Origin: Cotesia glomerata
Lineage: Eukaryota; Arthropoda; Insecta; Hymenoptera; Braconidae
DNA: 64,000 bases
Direction: 5' to 3'
Assembly: GCF_020080835.1 (NCBI RefSeq)
Contig: NC_058162.1
Span: 13,228,612-13,292,611 of the forward strand
The position numbers and the translations under genes were made by a program. The notes under the pieces are model-generated. The model searched no databases. It saw only the letters and a program-made list of their open reading frames with translations, and was not told the DNA's origin. This document shows, in pieces, positions 22,064 to 33,705 of this stretch. The first letter of the stretch is position 1. Every line of letters starts with the position of its first letter.

Positions 22064-24106
22064 TGTAACAGTTTTTAAAGCTGTCCAATTGGCCCCATTA
22101 AATCAATAAGAAACAATAATACAATGAACTATCTAAATGAAATCAAAAACCAAATTAATAAAAGGGCGCCACCAGGATTATTCTCACGGTTCCTGAAACC
22201 GGTCCAGAGCTGAGAGCTTATCGTATAGGTTAGAGAGACTGGAGGAAGGTGCTGTGAAATAAATAAACCTTTAATTAACAATGGATCCAAAATTTATTAA
22301 CAATAACAAATTAACAAATGTAATCACTCACTCACTCACACTATAATCAACTTATTATCTAGCGACGCGGAGAAATTAACTGCGAGACAAACAATATTTA
22401 CAACGATACCTTTCCAAACGACGATGCGTTGACTAGCTGGGATGTTCTAACTGACGGTCTCCCACAACCTGATTAAAACTAGTTAGGCTTTTTCTAACTA
22501 ACGGTCTCCCACACCTGACTAAACCTAATGGGGTTTTTCTAACTAACGGTCTCTCACACCTGACTAAAACTTATGGGCTTTTTCTAACAAACGGTCTCCC
22601 ACACCTGTCCTAAACTAAGCTTAAACTACAAGTCCACCGGACGACTAAACAAACCAAACTTTACACACTTTCATAACTTGATTTTAAGTCCATCGGACTA
22701 CCAAGACTTATAACACTATTAACACTCTCTATCACACATGACCCGTACAAATTTAACACGCATCACCAACACATACTAAATTGATTTTATTTTATTTATA
22801 AAAATTTATAATAAATTTCAGCAAAAATTAATACAACGTTAATCTCAGTTAAAATACTTCAGTCATTAGCCAGCAATTAAATTACACAAAATTTCCAAAA
22901 CTAACAATTTAATTTTACCAAAAGTCTGAACTAAATTCGACGTATAAAATTGTTCTAAATCAAAACCTGAATTTAATATTCAACATTAAAATAAATTCTT
23001 AAGAATATTCATTATATAATTCTAACTAATCATTCTTGGACTTAATATGCACGCTGGTAAATAATTTACAAGGAATTTTCCATAAAATGACAAAGATAAT
23101 TTAACTAAAGAATTCCCGGAACTTAAGTTTTATTTAATAAATCAATCAAGTAGAATTATTACCGTTTAATTAAATAATCATATAACAAATTATCTCAGTC
23201 TCAGTTTAATTACACCGAAAACTTCCTTGATTAAATTGAATGTAAATGCGTTGTAAAATTAATTAATAAATTCGCAATAAATAATATTAATAGAATTAAT
23301 TAAATAAATCGGTGTAAAATATTCAATAAAAATAATTGACAAGAATTTGCGTTCTTAAAATGGACGCCAGGTATTCATTAGTACTTAACTTTTGACCTTG
23401 GGTCCGGATTATCTACGTTGTAAAATTAAACCGACGCTTGACTAGGATTCGTGAGAAGACAATGGATTTTCGTGAAAGATTTACCTTTGGTTTTTACATG
23501 ACTAAATTGTTCAGCACAAATTGTACAATTCAAACCCGTTTTCAGATGTTCAATAAGTTAATAAATAACCGAGTAAATTCATTTTTAACCAAATAAATTC
23601 TCACGAACTTTTCACCGCAAGATCTCTGAGTGACGCTCGGGTAAAAATCCCCTTGAGGAACACTCAGCACCGACTAACGAATGTTAATTAAATAAAAATT
23701 AAACAATTCTCGAATTATTCGCAATTAAATAATAGATCATTAAATAGACGAGAAGTAAACCTGGTATTAGACGAACCGCGGTCCACTTCTAGCCCACAGA
23801 GTAATTTTAGATACTTTGATGAATAAAACGTCGATCTAACTCACTACTTGAAATTGAAGTCCTAGTTATTGTTGGCTTCCTTCGACTGTAACTACTCCGG
23901 AGATCGGTCCCTCTTTTCTTCCGTGGCACACTATCTGGCGGTTACACCACTTCTCTCCTTTGCAATGCACGACTCACCTATAATAACTCGAAACTATCCC
24001 CTCCTACTCTGTCTCTAGGCCCGAAGATCGAGACGCGCCAGTACTGCGTCGAATAGTTATCGATATCTGGCGACTTATCGAATTAGGGTAATTTTACCTT
24101 GTTACA
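22064..24106. mobile_element. Solo-LTR-like block of 2043 bp, duplication AAAT
   Basis: Starts TGTAACAG and ends CTTGTTACA, flanked by AAAT at 22060-22063 and 24107-24110. TG...CA ends, short inverted termini and a four-base duplication fit an LTR of a gypsy-type element. The length is unusual for a single LTR, so a small non-autonomous element is an alternative. It has no coding frame of note and contains a four-copy minisatellite (22447-22612). The orientation is unclear. Confidence 0.65.
22447..22612. repeat. 46-bp minisatellite, four copies
   Basis: Copies start near 22447, 22495, 22541 and 22587 and share GGTCTCCCACACCTGACTAAA-like cores followed by a GGGCTTTTTCTAACTAAC-like linker. The last copy is partial. 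Confidence 0.85.
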
Positions 24107-24261
24107 AAATGTAAACGAATGCACGAGGCCGGATCGGTCTGGCTATTTGATCGAGTTCCATTCTATGAACTAAAGATGAACAGTACAAGTCATCTTGTGG
24201 CAATTTTAGCGGGTAGTCAAAGTATGGGGGGCAATTGTGAAAAAGAAACCTTCATTAATAA

Positions 24262-25480
24262 ATACGGAAGTGGTCGGGAGTGGTAGTGGACACTACTTTT
24301 GAAATAACACTAAGCGAATACGAGACCGCGTTAAATACTAAGACTAACGAAGTGATGTTGCGTTCCGGAACGAGGTGTAATGCGGAAAAACTTACTTGCG
24401 TAATTAGTGACGGTATGTCCGCATTTTGGAGCAAAGTACCAAAAGAATCTTGCCTTATGAAATACGCGCAACTTTACCACGGACCTGCCACGAAATTAGT
24501 CGGTCAAGACGAATCACCGGATGTTTTCTCACTCACGACAGAGGACATCACCTTTGCACTCGCGCAACGGGGCTGGATGGACGAATGTGGGCATACGGTA
24601 ATAAAGACTGAAAATCCGAAATTGTTCATCATTGTCGTTAAAAATCAAGGTCATACCCTCTCGGTGGAGACCATCGAAACCAAGGACATAGAAATTTTCG
24701 CATATATAAACAGTAAGTTTATATATGTCGAGAAATTCATCCGTGATCAACTACAAAATCTCTATCACAACGTTCTAGTTCGACGCTGTGAACTAGAACG
24801 ATCTATGCTTCTTAACGCGCTGGCCTTGTCATTACAAATACTAGACGAATTCGGGTATGCCTTGATGAAAGGTCCGAGATATTACACAACCGTCGCCGGA
24901 GAATTGGTCCATATCACCGAATGTATCTCAGCACCTCTCAGAGTGCGTGAGACAGAACATTGCTACCAGGAGCTACCGATAACTTACAACAACAAAAGTT
25001 ACTTCCTAACGCCGAAATTTAGAATATTAGTGCAACGCGGTACACTAATAAAATGTAACACTAACCTACCAGTAGGTTACTTTATCGACTGCGTCTGGTT
25101 TCATATAACGCTGCAGCCAATCAGAGCACCTAAACCTCAGCAGCTACAACCGTTAACGAATCCAACGTGGCACTGTGAAAATCCGGAACACTTGGCAATT
25201 TCTGGAATCTATTCGCAAAAAGATTTAAAATAGCCGAGAAGCCGCATCATGCTTCCAGCAGAGAGACCTGCACTTCTGAATTCTATTGCAATGGGAGCGG
25301 CAGGGCGAATAATTCCGGCAGGAAGCGTCAACGTTATAGGCTTATTCAACAAAGGCCGTTCAAAAATTAGCAACAAGCACCGGTTGGAAGGTCTGGCGAG
25401 CACTAATAGACTTAGGCTCATTTACCGCTGGTATTTTCTCAATTTTACTAATCATCAGACTACTAAAGTTCGTTCTTGAT
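24262..25480 (+). pseudogene. Chuvirus-like glycoprotein fossil (endogenous viral element), truncated and broken
   Basis: Frame open from 24262 with no convincing start. The N-terminus is missing, so this is a fragment of roughly 400 codons. The C-terminal two thirds carry blocks I associate with chuvirus-type (jingchuvirus) surface glycoproteins: HITECISAPLRVRETEHCYQ, ELPITYN, FLTPKFRIL, GTLIKC, YFIDCVWFH and LAISGIYSQKDL. An in-frame TAG is at 25231-25233. A frame change near 25380 precedes a hydrophobic stretch (GIFSILLIIRLL, 25425-25460) that would be the membrane anchor, with a stop at about 25480. The gene would encode a membrane fusion or attachment protein. It may be a direct viral integration or the captured env of an LTR retrotransposon. 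No gag/pol is adjacent. The assignment comes from memory of family motifs. Confidence 0.6.
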
Positions 25481-25589
25481 ACATAATTCCACTCTTACGC
25501 CTTGTATACTATGCTAGCTGTTACCCAGACCTTGAAGGCCATCTCTGTAATTTTCCGTTTCTCTTAAGATTCTATCAAATTTTATATCT

Positions 25590-26350
25590 GTAGGAACTGT
25601 ATTTGAAGAATATGAATTTTTTGACAATAATCATTCCCGCACTCCTATGTTGGGGAGGAATTTCGTAAGATCTTATTCGAGATGATTTCTACATTATAAA
25701 TAAAAAGTTCCAACATAATTTCGAGTCCATAGAAACTATTGTTTGAAAATGAGAGATTTTCATTGTTAACGCCCCCGCAATCTCTTTTGAGGTTAGAATT
25801 CGAGAAAATCCATTCTCAGCTGAACTTCACATTATCCACAAAGATTCCTACTAAATTTGGAGACTGTAGAAGTTACAGTTTGGAAATTAAAATTTTAGAT
25901 TTTACACACCTACCCCCGCAATCCCTATAGGAAGTAGAATTTTTTGAAATCCGTTTAGAGATGATCTCGTAAAAAATAAAAGGTTCCTACCAAATTTACA
26001 GCTTTTAGAAGCTATATTTTAGAAATTAAGATTTTTTATTGTTAACCCAACCCACCAAATCCGCTCTTAGATCATTTCTGTATCACATATAGAAAACAGA
26101 AAACTCTTACTAAATTTGGCAACAATAGGAGCTATAGCTTGGAAATTAAAAATTTTAATAGTTAACAACCCACCCTCGCAAACCCCTGTATGGTGAGTTA
26201 TCGTAAAATTCGTTTGTAAATTATTTCTACATCTCTCACAGAAAATTCCTAATCAATTTGGAGCCTATAGAGCTATAGTGTAAAATCGGCAATTTTTCAT
26301 TGTTAACGCCCTCGCAATCTTTTTCGGCGTGGGATATCATAAAATTCGTT
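25590..26350 (+). repeat. Degenerate ~140-bp tandem repeat, about five copies
   Basis: Copies contain CTAAATTTGGAG...TAGAAGCTATAG-like cores near 25712, 25851, 25993, 26112 and 26252, each followed by ATTGTTAACGCCC...CGCAATC. Divergence between copies is high, so the array is old. Confidence 0.7.
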
Positions 26351-26358
26351 CATGAGTA

Positions 26359-26600
26359 GCGACTGCGTGGCCGAGCGGTTTAAGTCTTAAACTGCCCGTA
26401 CAACAGTCGCTCAGGCGTAGGTTCGAGCCCTGGCAGTCGCAATTTTTCTGGGATTGCCAAGGCTTGCTCGCTTGCCGACTGTACCCTGGCCAGGTTTCTG
26501 TGGTTTCCTTGGTCACTGTGCTAAGGGGCGGGGCACAGGCAAATGCGGGTACAGACTGTAAGATAGTATATAGTATATAGTTGTACAGAGCGGACGTATT
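26359..26600 (+). mobile_element. tRNA-derived SINE with class II (Leu/Ser-like) tRNA head
   Basis: The first 82 bases (26359-26440) fold as a tRNA end. GCGACTG pairs perfectly with CAGTCGC; an A box (TGGCCGAGCGG) and B box (GGTTCGAGCCC) give an internal RNA polymerase III promoter. The spacing and long variable region suggest a Leu/Ser-type tRNA. One T-stem pair is mismatched, and an unrelated body follows (TTGCCAAGGCTTGCTCGCTT, then GTACCCTGG), so this is a SINE rather than a functional tRNA gene. The 3' end near 26600 is approximate. Confidence 0.65.
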
Positions 26601-26840
26601 TTTTTCTGTTAAATTTGAGTAGAAGTAATTATTGATACCGAGTGGTTATTTATAAAACATTTTTATAGTGAACTGTAAATGAAGAACGAAGTTTTTATTT
26701 GAAGTAATAATCTTTTGATTACTAGACGTAATATTAATTAAAATCTACAAAATACCTCTCAAATATTAAAGTTAAGGTTATAGTGAAAATAATAGTTGTC
26801 GGTTGTAATTTCTGTGTGCTACCATCTAGTGAAATTTTTC

Positions 26841-27707
26841 ATGATTTCTATGTCATGTAGATTGTGTTTGAGGTCGATAACAGAACAGGCAGTAGCGGTC
26901 CAAAGTCGCGCCGCGTGTAAACATTATTTTCATGACAACTGTGTCAAAATCCGGTATTGTCTATCTTCCAAGGCACGTGTGGCGGGGAAAATTGTAGACA
27001 GCTGTCCACTCTGCACTGCTGACATTTCGGGAGTGCTGACGGAAATTAATGCTAAATTTCAAAAAATGGATGCTATCGAGGGAAAACTTGATAATTTTGC
27101 TGGAACTATGAATGCTATTACTGATCAGGTTCACAAGCTGGCAACTGACTACGGTACACTCCAAAAAAATGTTAAATCTTTGGAGGCTAGAATTGTGAAG
27201 GTCGAAAATAATAAGTTACCGGCGAATCTTGATGCAAAATTTATAGAATAAATAAAGGATGCTGCTAAAGGTATATCTGATGGAAGCTTGGAACTTAGGA
27301 CGTTACAACTAGAATCTCAGCTTCTAGCTGATGAGATTACTGTGAGAGGTTTTCCTGAATCAGCTGATGAAAAATTAGCTGATATTGTTTTACTGTTATC
27401 TAATAAACTCAAAGTCTGTATAACTGATAATGAAATCGTTAAAACTGAGCGTATGGGTACCAGGATCCGAAACAGAAATCGTGATATACGTGTAAAATTT
27501 AGTAGTCAGAAGTACGTTGACAGTTTTTTGAACAATGTCAAAGGCAACGTGGTTAAAGTAGGTGACTTGATACCAGATGCTCTTCTTCAGCCAAAGAATA
27601 TTTGGATTTAATTTTCGACTGTGATTGTGAGATATACTGCTGATAAGCTGCCAGTTAAGCTGCGACCATCAGCGGGACTTGAACCGCTTGCAGATGTTCT
27701 TAAATAA
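26841..27707 (+). pseudogene. ORF1 of the CR1-like element, two internal stops
   Basis: From ATG 26841 (MISMSCRLCLRS) the frame encodes a PHD/RING-like finger (CRLC...C...HYFHDNC...CPLC, about residues 5-60), then a coiled-coil-like stretch with heptads of Leu/Ile (KFQKMDAIEGKL, ITDQVHKLATDYG, VKSLEARIVKVE). An RNA-binding-like domain follows (ITVRGFPES, NRNRDIRVKFSS, IPDALLQPKNIWI). In-frame TAA codons lie at 27249-27251 and about 27609. The frame otherwise continues to TAA 27705-27707. ORF1 products of this class bind element RNA. Confidence 0.7.
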
Positions 27708-27725
27708 CAACTATCAGCTCCCTCA

Positions 27726-28032
27726 TTGCCAGTACCTACTTCTTCTATAACTACATTTACTTCATCGCGTCGTAGCTTAAATAATCATTTAAAAGTTTGT
27801 CATATTAATGCACAATCTCTCAGAAATGAGCAACACTTTGAACTCTTTAAAGAATATTTTAGATCTCATTGCTATGATATAATTGCTGTCTCTGAAACAT
27901 GGCTTAATCATCTGGTATCGGACACTCTAGTTTCATTACCATCTTATACGCTGTATCGGCATGATCGTGGTCTTCGGAGTGGTGGTGGGGTTGCTCTTTA
28001 TGTTCGAAACGAATTAAGATCTAAGTATGTAG
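27726..28032 (+). pseudogene. ORF2 of the CR1-like element, endonuclease N-terminal part
   Basis: Frame with LKVCHINAQSLRNEQ, IIAVSETWLN and GGGVALYVRNEL, which are the N-terminal motifs of an APE-type endonuclease (Asn in HINAQS, Glu in SETW). It begins without a clear ATG 18 bases after ORF1 and is cut at 28032 by the solo LTR, continuing at 29571. Confidence 0.75.
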
Positions 28033-29570
28033 TGTTATGTAAAACATTTTTTTTTATTTATTAATATTAATTTTTATTTATAAATTCTTTCTTTTATTTA
28101 TTTCTATTGAAGACCGTCATAATTTTTCGTTCGGATCCATGTCCCTTACTTAAGTACTTAGTCTGGAACCTCAATGCTCTTACGATTTGAAGGCTTAACA
28201 AACAAGTAAATGGGAGTTTTGTTATACGTAAATGGACTTGTAGCCGAAAAAGAAAATTGGAAGATATTATCTGGAAATCTTCAAATCTAAAGATACTCGT
28301 AAATGCACTGTGGCACTAAAGTCCAGACTGGGAAATTTTCGTAATTATAAACTCATTGAGGAAAATATCTTTTGGTCTACTGTATAGACATATAATAAAA
28401 AGATAATAACTTAAGTTTAGAAAAATAATAATTTTACAATAATAAGTAAAAACCTTAAACAACATTTTTTAAAACTATAACCTGGAATAAATTTAGTTAA
28501 AACACGTGTTAAGAGTAATAAATGATTAGACGTAATTATTAACAATGATTGACTCATTGTTCATTAAATTTTTAGTCGATTGTTAAAATACATTATTTAA
28601 TTGTAGTTTAATCGTTTAAATAAATTTAGTTAAAACACGTGTTAAGAGTAATAAATGATTAGAAGTAATTATTAACAATGATTGACTAATTGTTCATTAA
28701 ATTTTTAGTCGATTGTTAAAATACATTATTTAATTGTAGTTTAATCGCTTAAATAATTTAGTTACGCATATAATAATTTAGTTACGAAATATTAATATCT
28801 AAATTTTTCATATAGTAAAGTAAAAATTAACATTAAGATCTCTATGTGCATATGTGTGTGTATAGATGCGCCTATCCATTATCACAAATGTACAGTGCAT
28901 AACCGGGACCTATACTTGTGCATCAATATTCAAGGTAGACCGCCACTATAGTAGTTTTCCGAAACATCCGAAGAGAGGGTAAGAGTCCCCGAAATTCTAT
29001 AGCTAATTGGGCATTGGGTTCTCCCTCCAATTAACAATTAAGAGACCGAAAAAATCTCGGACCCGGAAAACTTCTGAGTGTTCGGCCTCTTCGTGCTTTG
29101 ACCTTTCTAGTGGTAACATCGTACACAGTTTAAGTAAGTCTCAATAGACCACGTGTAATTTTGTCTCATTGAAATTAAACAGTTTGTAAAAGTAAAGTAA
29201 AATCGTGAAGTAAAATCAACTAAAACAAATTGAATTAACAAGATTCATCAACTTTATCAGGTACATTTCAATTATTAATATTTGTGAATTTAGTAATATT
29301 GTAAACTCGTTATAAGAAAGAAAATATTAAATTTCAACCATTGTGTAATACTTGTAACAATTGTAATAATTTTGTAACTCAATTAACTTTTAATTCAAAT
29401 AATATATGTATTAAATTCAACTAACGATCAATTATTCGAACAAACCTATTCTCAATAGATTAAAACCTCGGAGTTCCCGGTCTATTAGCCTAACACGCTA
29501 GGACTAAATACTAAATAATTAAACCATTTAAAATAATTAATTTTCTATAAATTAATAATTATTACATAAC
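28033..29570. mobile_element. Solo LTR, 1538 bp, duplication GTAG, inside the CR1-like endonuclease
   Basis: Starts TGTTATGTAAAAC and ends ATTACATAACA. GTAG flanks both sides (28029-28032 and 29571-29574), and removing the block plus one GTAG restores the endonuclease reading frame. The termini resemble those of the errantivirus-like LTR at 48442 (TGTTATGTCC...GGACATAACA), so it may derive from a related gypsy family. It has no coding content and contains a 133-bp tandem duplication. Confidence 0.8.
28486..28751. repeat. 133-bp tandem duplication within the solo LTR
   Basis: Two nearly identical copies, 28486-28618 and 28619-28751, beginning AATAAATTTAGTTAAAACAC. Only a few differences separate them, so this is a recent duplication, perhaps of LTR regulatory sequence. 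Confidence 0.9.
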
Positions 29571-30690
29571 AGTAGCATCAGATGCTAACAATGAAGATAA
29601 ACATCCTGAATATTTATTTGTTGAAGTTTCAGCATCTCTGAGAGACAAAATACTTATTGGAGTAATCTACAAACCTCCCAACATAGGGCATCTTGATGAT
29701 CTAGAGGATGAGCTTGAAACTCTCATGGTTTCATACAACAATATCATACTATTAGGAGATTTCAACTCTGATCTTAGCAAAAAATGTTTTTATGGAGATC
29801 AGCTTCGTAGCTTTTGTAATAGCCTCAACCTGGACATCGTAGACTATCTGCCAACTCATTATTTATGTGAATCGGATTCGTGGATTGATGTCTGTATAGT
29901 TGACGATCTTCATAAAGTCTTGCAATCTGATCAATCATTGGAACCCTTCTTATCTAATCATGACGTAATATCTATTACATATAGGCATAAGGTTGACCAG
30001 CAGCAATTGAACAGCTTCAGGTGTCGTAATTGGAATACAGTGGATGATAATAAACTACGTGATCTGTGTCATGGTATTGATGATCACATTGATAGAATAA
30101 ATGATACAGTTGATGAAATGAATTGTGCATTACATGAATATCTGGATAATGTTATTAACACTATTGCTCCGGAAAGAACTGTTTATCCACGTCACCTTCT
30201 GGCTCCATGGTTTACGCCAGACATTAAAGATCTTCAAAGTCAACGGGACAAGCTGTATCGTATTTTCAAAAGAACTGGTTATGCGTACAGAGAATATTCA
30301 AATGTAAGGCGGCTGATAAACAAAGGTTAACTAGAGAGAAGAAGCGATATTTTGATCGCCAACTAAGTATGGCAAAAAATTCACGGGCACTTTGGAATGA
30401 CCTTAGAAGGCTGGGCTTAATTAAGAGTAAGAAAACGAAGTTAGTATTGAGAGTTGATCTTGATAAACTAAATAACTATTTTATAGAATCATCAGGCAAT
30501 ACTAATGAGTCACAAGTAATCACGGAGGATATCACATATATGTACAATCAAAATTGTGATGAGCGCTTTAGTTTCCAAGAACTCAGTTCGGAATCAGTTA
30601 GAAAATCGATCATAAGGTTAATGTCCAACGCTGTGGGATCGGATAACTTCTCAATTAAAGCTTACAAATGTGTATTCTTCCAATAGTCAT
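29571..30690 (+). pseudogene. ORF2 of the CR1-like element, endonuclease C-terminal part and start of RT
   Basis: Continues the endonuclease frame: YLFVEVSASLRDKILIGVIY, IILLGDFNSDLS, the CESDSWIDVCIVDD block and FLSNHDVISIT. A linker (CRNWNTVDDNK, LAPWFTPDIKDLQ) follows, then the RT amino end (ALWNDLRRLGL, NAVGSDNFSIKAY). A frameshift lies near 30325. The sequence is lost at about 30670, in RT block 1, where hAT-derived DNA starts. The RT core (YADD) is absent. Confidence 0.75.
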
Positions 30691-31846
30691 GTTTTCCAAT
30701 AGTCCAAAGCGTAAGGATGAATATAAAAAACTTTATAAAGTCATGAATGGTGATAAAGCTAAAAAGGATCTGAAAAAATTGCTGGTCTGAGCGGGACTCG
30801 GTGGTTGGCTAGATACTCTGCAATTAATACTATTTTAGAGCAATGGGAAGAGTTAAAACTACTATTTGAATTAGCTAAAAATAATGACAAATGTTTACAA
30901 GCACAGTACTTACATGATATTATGGGTTGTCCAGCGTATAAATTATTTATGATTTTTTTGCATTCAAATTTAAAATTATTAACTAATTTAAATAAGCTAT
31001 TTCAAAGTAGTAACGTTGAAATATTTAAACTGCTAAAATACTTATTTTTGTTATATAAGAGTATTCTGCAGAAAATTTTAGTTCCATCTCAACTGCAGAA
31101 AATTAAGGACGACGATCTAGTTAATTTTAAATTTCAAGACTATCTTATGCATACATCAGTTTTTTTTTGGATACAACTTTGATCAAGAAGCTAAATCAGT
31201 GCCATCAAATAAAATATCTAATATTCGAGCTCGGTGTAAAGATTTTTTAGTGAAACTATGTACTGAAATTCAGGAACGATTGCCTATGAATATTTCTATA
31301 TTGAAATCAATGAATGTCTTGACACCGACTTACGCTACATCACAGAGGAAACCTGATTTATCCAAATTCTTGGAACAATTCACTAGGGAATCATTGTATG
31401 GATCAAAAGATAATATTATTAAAGAATAGAACATGTTATCTCATAAACAGTGGGATAATACGAATGAAACAGTATCATTTTGGTCAGAAGTTTACGAGGA
31501 TCGTGACTCAGGCGGCAATAGAAGATTTGAAAAATTTTCTAAGTTTGTTTTAGCACTGTTAACTTCTCCCATTTCAAATGCTGATGTTGAGAGAGCATTT
31601 TCCATATATGCTGTGATAAAGGATAAATTAAGGAACAAGTTAGCACTAGAAATGGTTCAGAGTATTATGATAGTTGAATTTTCATTAAAACGAGATTACG
31701 AACAGTGCACTTTATTTGTGCCCACTACAGAAATACTGAGCAGATTTACGGTACACATGTATGATTTTATAAACGACACTGAAAAAGTAAGTGATGTAGA
31801 GTTTCAAGAACTGCTTAATATCGGAACAAAAACAGTTTCACTGTAA
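30690..31846 (+). pseudogene. hAT transposase fossil, plus strand
   Basis: Contains TRWLARYSAINTILEQWEEL (hAT central domain) in one frame from about 30790. A middle part follows (31199-31429), then the dimerisation region LLTSPISNADVERAFSIYAV with KDKLRNKLALEMVQSIM, ending at 31846. Frames change near 31180, and stops at 31427-31429 and before 30805 interrupt it. Different family from the hAT at 15.4-16.0 kb, judging by the dimerisation motif. Confidence 0.75.
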
Positions 31847-31849
31847 AAA

Positions 31850-32153
31850 AATCACGCCAAGTCCACGTTCATAAGACTATTAAGAAAAAAAAATTTTTTT
31901 TCTTTACAAAAAGATATAAAATAAAAAATTAAAAAATCCAAGTAACCGATATGGTTGTATATGATTTTCGGAAATTAAAAAAAATTTTTTTGTAAATTTA
32001 AAAATTAAAAGAAACAATTTTGGAACGTATTTAGTGTACGTGGTTACGAAAAATTTCACTTTTTATGAAATTCCTAAAATCTATCTATTAGGACTTTAAA
32101 AAAAAATTGAAGTACACAATGACGCACACCAAGTACGTTCCAAAATTGTTTCT
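31850..32153. repeat. Short inverted repeats between hAT and transposon B relative
   Basis: AAAGAAACAATTTTGGAACG (about 32006-32025) is mirrored at 32133-32153 (CGTTCCAAAATTGTTTCTTT). The arms lie ~110 bases apart in AT-rich DNA. It may be a terminus of the hAT or a small foldback element. Confidence 0.5.
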
Positions 32154-33509
32154 TTGTTAATGAAATCCAATATAAAATGTGGACAATCAACAGACCGTTG
32201 TACTATTGTGAATGTTACTTCAGATTCCGAAGACTTCATCAAGACTTTAGTGACGCAACTTGATAAGCTTTTGAAACATGATTTTATTGCGAAAACACAA
32301 AGTCGATTTTTTTCTGATACAAAACTAAATTTAAAGAGCGGGGAATTCGCCGTAGTATTTGACTTTGCGGAAAATTATGCATTCGTTGTGCAGGAAGCAG
32401 CTCAAGGCTTTCATTGGAATAATGATCAAGCTACTATATTTCCAATGGTGATTTATTATAACGAAAATGATACTATTAAGCATTTGAGCTTTGTTAGTAT
32501 TTCAGATTGTCTTAAGCACGACACAGTTTTAATTTATTTATTTCAAGAGCAATTGATTGCCTTTCTTAAAAAGAAGTTTGCTGTCATCAATACGATTTTT
32601 TACTTCTCTGATGGAGCTCCACAACAATTCAAAAACAAGAAAGCATTTACAAACTTGTTATCATTATGCTGACTTCGAAATCAACGCTAAGTGGCATTTT
32701 TTTGCAACTGCCCATGCGATGGTCTGGCGGGTTCATTAAAGCGATATGCTGCTAGAGCTTCATTACAAATGAACAATAAAGAGCATATACTGAAACCACA
32801 AGATTTGTTTTCCTGGGGAACGAAAAATTTTACAAGCGTTGAGTTTACTTTTATAGCTAATGACGATTATTTAATAAAAAAAAATGTGTTAGACGTACGA
32901 TGTTCTCAATCGAAAACGGTGAAAGGTACACAGTCATTACACACTTTTGTGCCTTTAAAAGATGAAATTGGATATGCTTTCATTAAAACTGTGTCCACAT
33001 CTCAAAAAAGTTCAAAAATAAAAGTATTTTAATTATAATGAATTTGCGTTTAATTTAATTGTGACGAAACAAAAAATATGTACATCAGCAAAACGCTATA
33101 TTTTGTGTAAAAAACTCTCAGCTTTCAGGAAAAAAATTCAAATTTGAAGAATTTTGGGCTGCACACCGAAAAAAATCAATTTCTCCACTTTAATTCGATT
33201 TTTAAGGGTCTTCTGATGAGTTTATGAAAAAAAAAATATTTTTATTCAAAAGCTGAGAATTTTTTCTACAAAATACAATGTTTGTCGATTTTGTTTAAGA
33301 ATGTTTTTCATATCAGAAAAATTGACGAAAAAGTTGAAAAAAAACTTTTTCCAAAATTTCAAAAAATCATAATTTCAAGACCGCTGCGTATTAAGAGCTA
33401 AAACTCTCAGGAAATTTTTGTCTCATGATAGAGAACACCTCCATGAATTTTAAACATAATCCGCGAGGGTCGCCCCGTAAAAATGTTCTTATTTGGTGGA
33501 ATGACCCAT
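32154..33509 (+). pseudogene. Relative of transposon B: transposase C-terminal part and right end
   Basis: Shares with 19008-21392 the blocks KHDFIAKTQSRF, VFDFAENYAFVVQ, GFHWNNDQAT, SDCLKHD and YFSDGAPQQFKN, then (other frame, from ~32691) KRYAARASLQ and a C-terminus ending at 33032. A frame change lies in the T run near 32698, at the same motif as in transposon B. The right end reads GGAATGACCCA followed by TA (33509/33510). No left TIR is visible, so the 5' half was lost, probably with the neighbouring hAT. Confidence 0.75.
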
Positions 33510-33511
33510 AT

Positions 33512-33600
33512 AAAAAATGTATTGCTTATTGATGGCCTTGAGGGAGCTTCGGCTCTAAGGACAAATAAATAAATATCTAACTAACTAACTAACTAACTGT
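33512..33600 (+). other. 3' end of a CR1-like element with CTAA-repeat tail
   Basis: GATGGCCTTGAGGGAGCTTC, then GGACAAATAAATAAAT and (CTAA)5. The same terminal motif, with a CTAT tail, occurs at the end of the chimeric insert 37753-38317. Probably the tail of the element that begins at 26604. Confidence 0.6.
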
Positions 33601-33705
33601 AAGTCGGCCACAGCCGCGGAAAGGAGGTGAAAATTGGTATTGTAAATAGTAGGAGGGACGTAAAAATGTCACGTGTCTAGGCCTGAAGGCTGACGCGTAA
33701 GTTCC

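Larger units (their letters stand above)
26604..33600 (+). mobile_element. CR1-like non-LTR retrotransposon, nested insertions inside
   Basis: Plus-strand element whose 5' part (ORF1 and endonuclease) lies at 26604-28032 and 29571-30690, and whose 3' end (a GAGGGAGCTTCGGCTC block, AATAAA and a CTAA-repeat tail) lies at 33512-33600. It is interrupted by a 1538-base solo LTR, a hAT fossil and part of a transposon B relative; most of the RT domain is gone. CR1 or a close clade is inferred from the PHD/RING-like ORF1, the endonuclease and the tetranucleotide tail. That 3' end belonging to the same element is inference from order and strand. Confidence 0.65.

Noticed and set aside
22447..22612. 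CRISPR-like array
   Set aside because: Repeats and linkers are both similar between copies, as in a minisatellite, and the genome is eukaryotic.
26359..26440. Functional tRNA gene
   Set aside because: It has a perfect acceptor stem and A/B boxes, but a mismatched T stem, no clean anticodon arm and a SINE body directly behind.
33577..33597. (CTAA)n as telomeric repeat
   Set aside because: Only five units, directly after an AATAAA and a conserved CR1-like terminal motif, so it is the element's tail.
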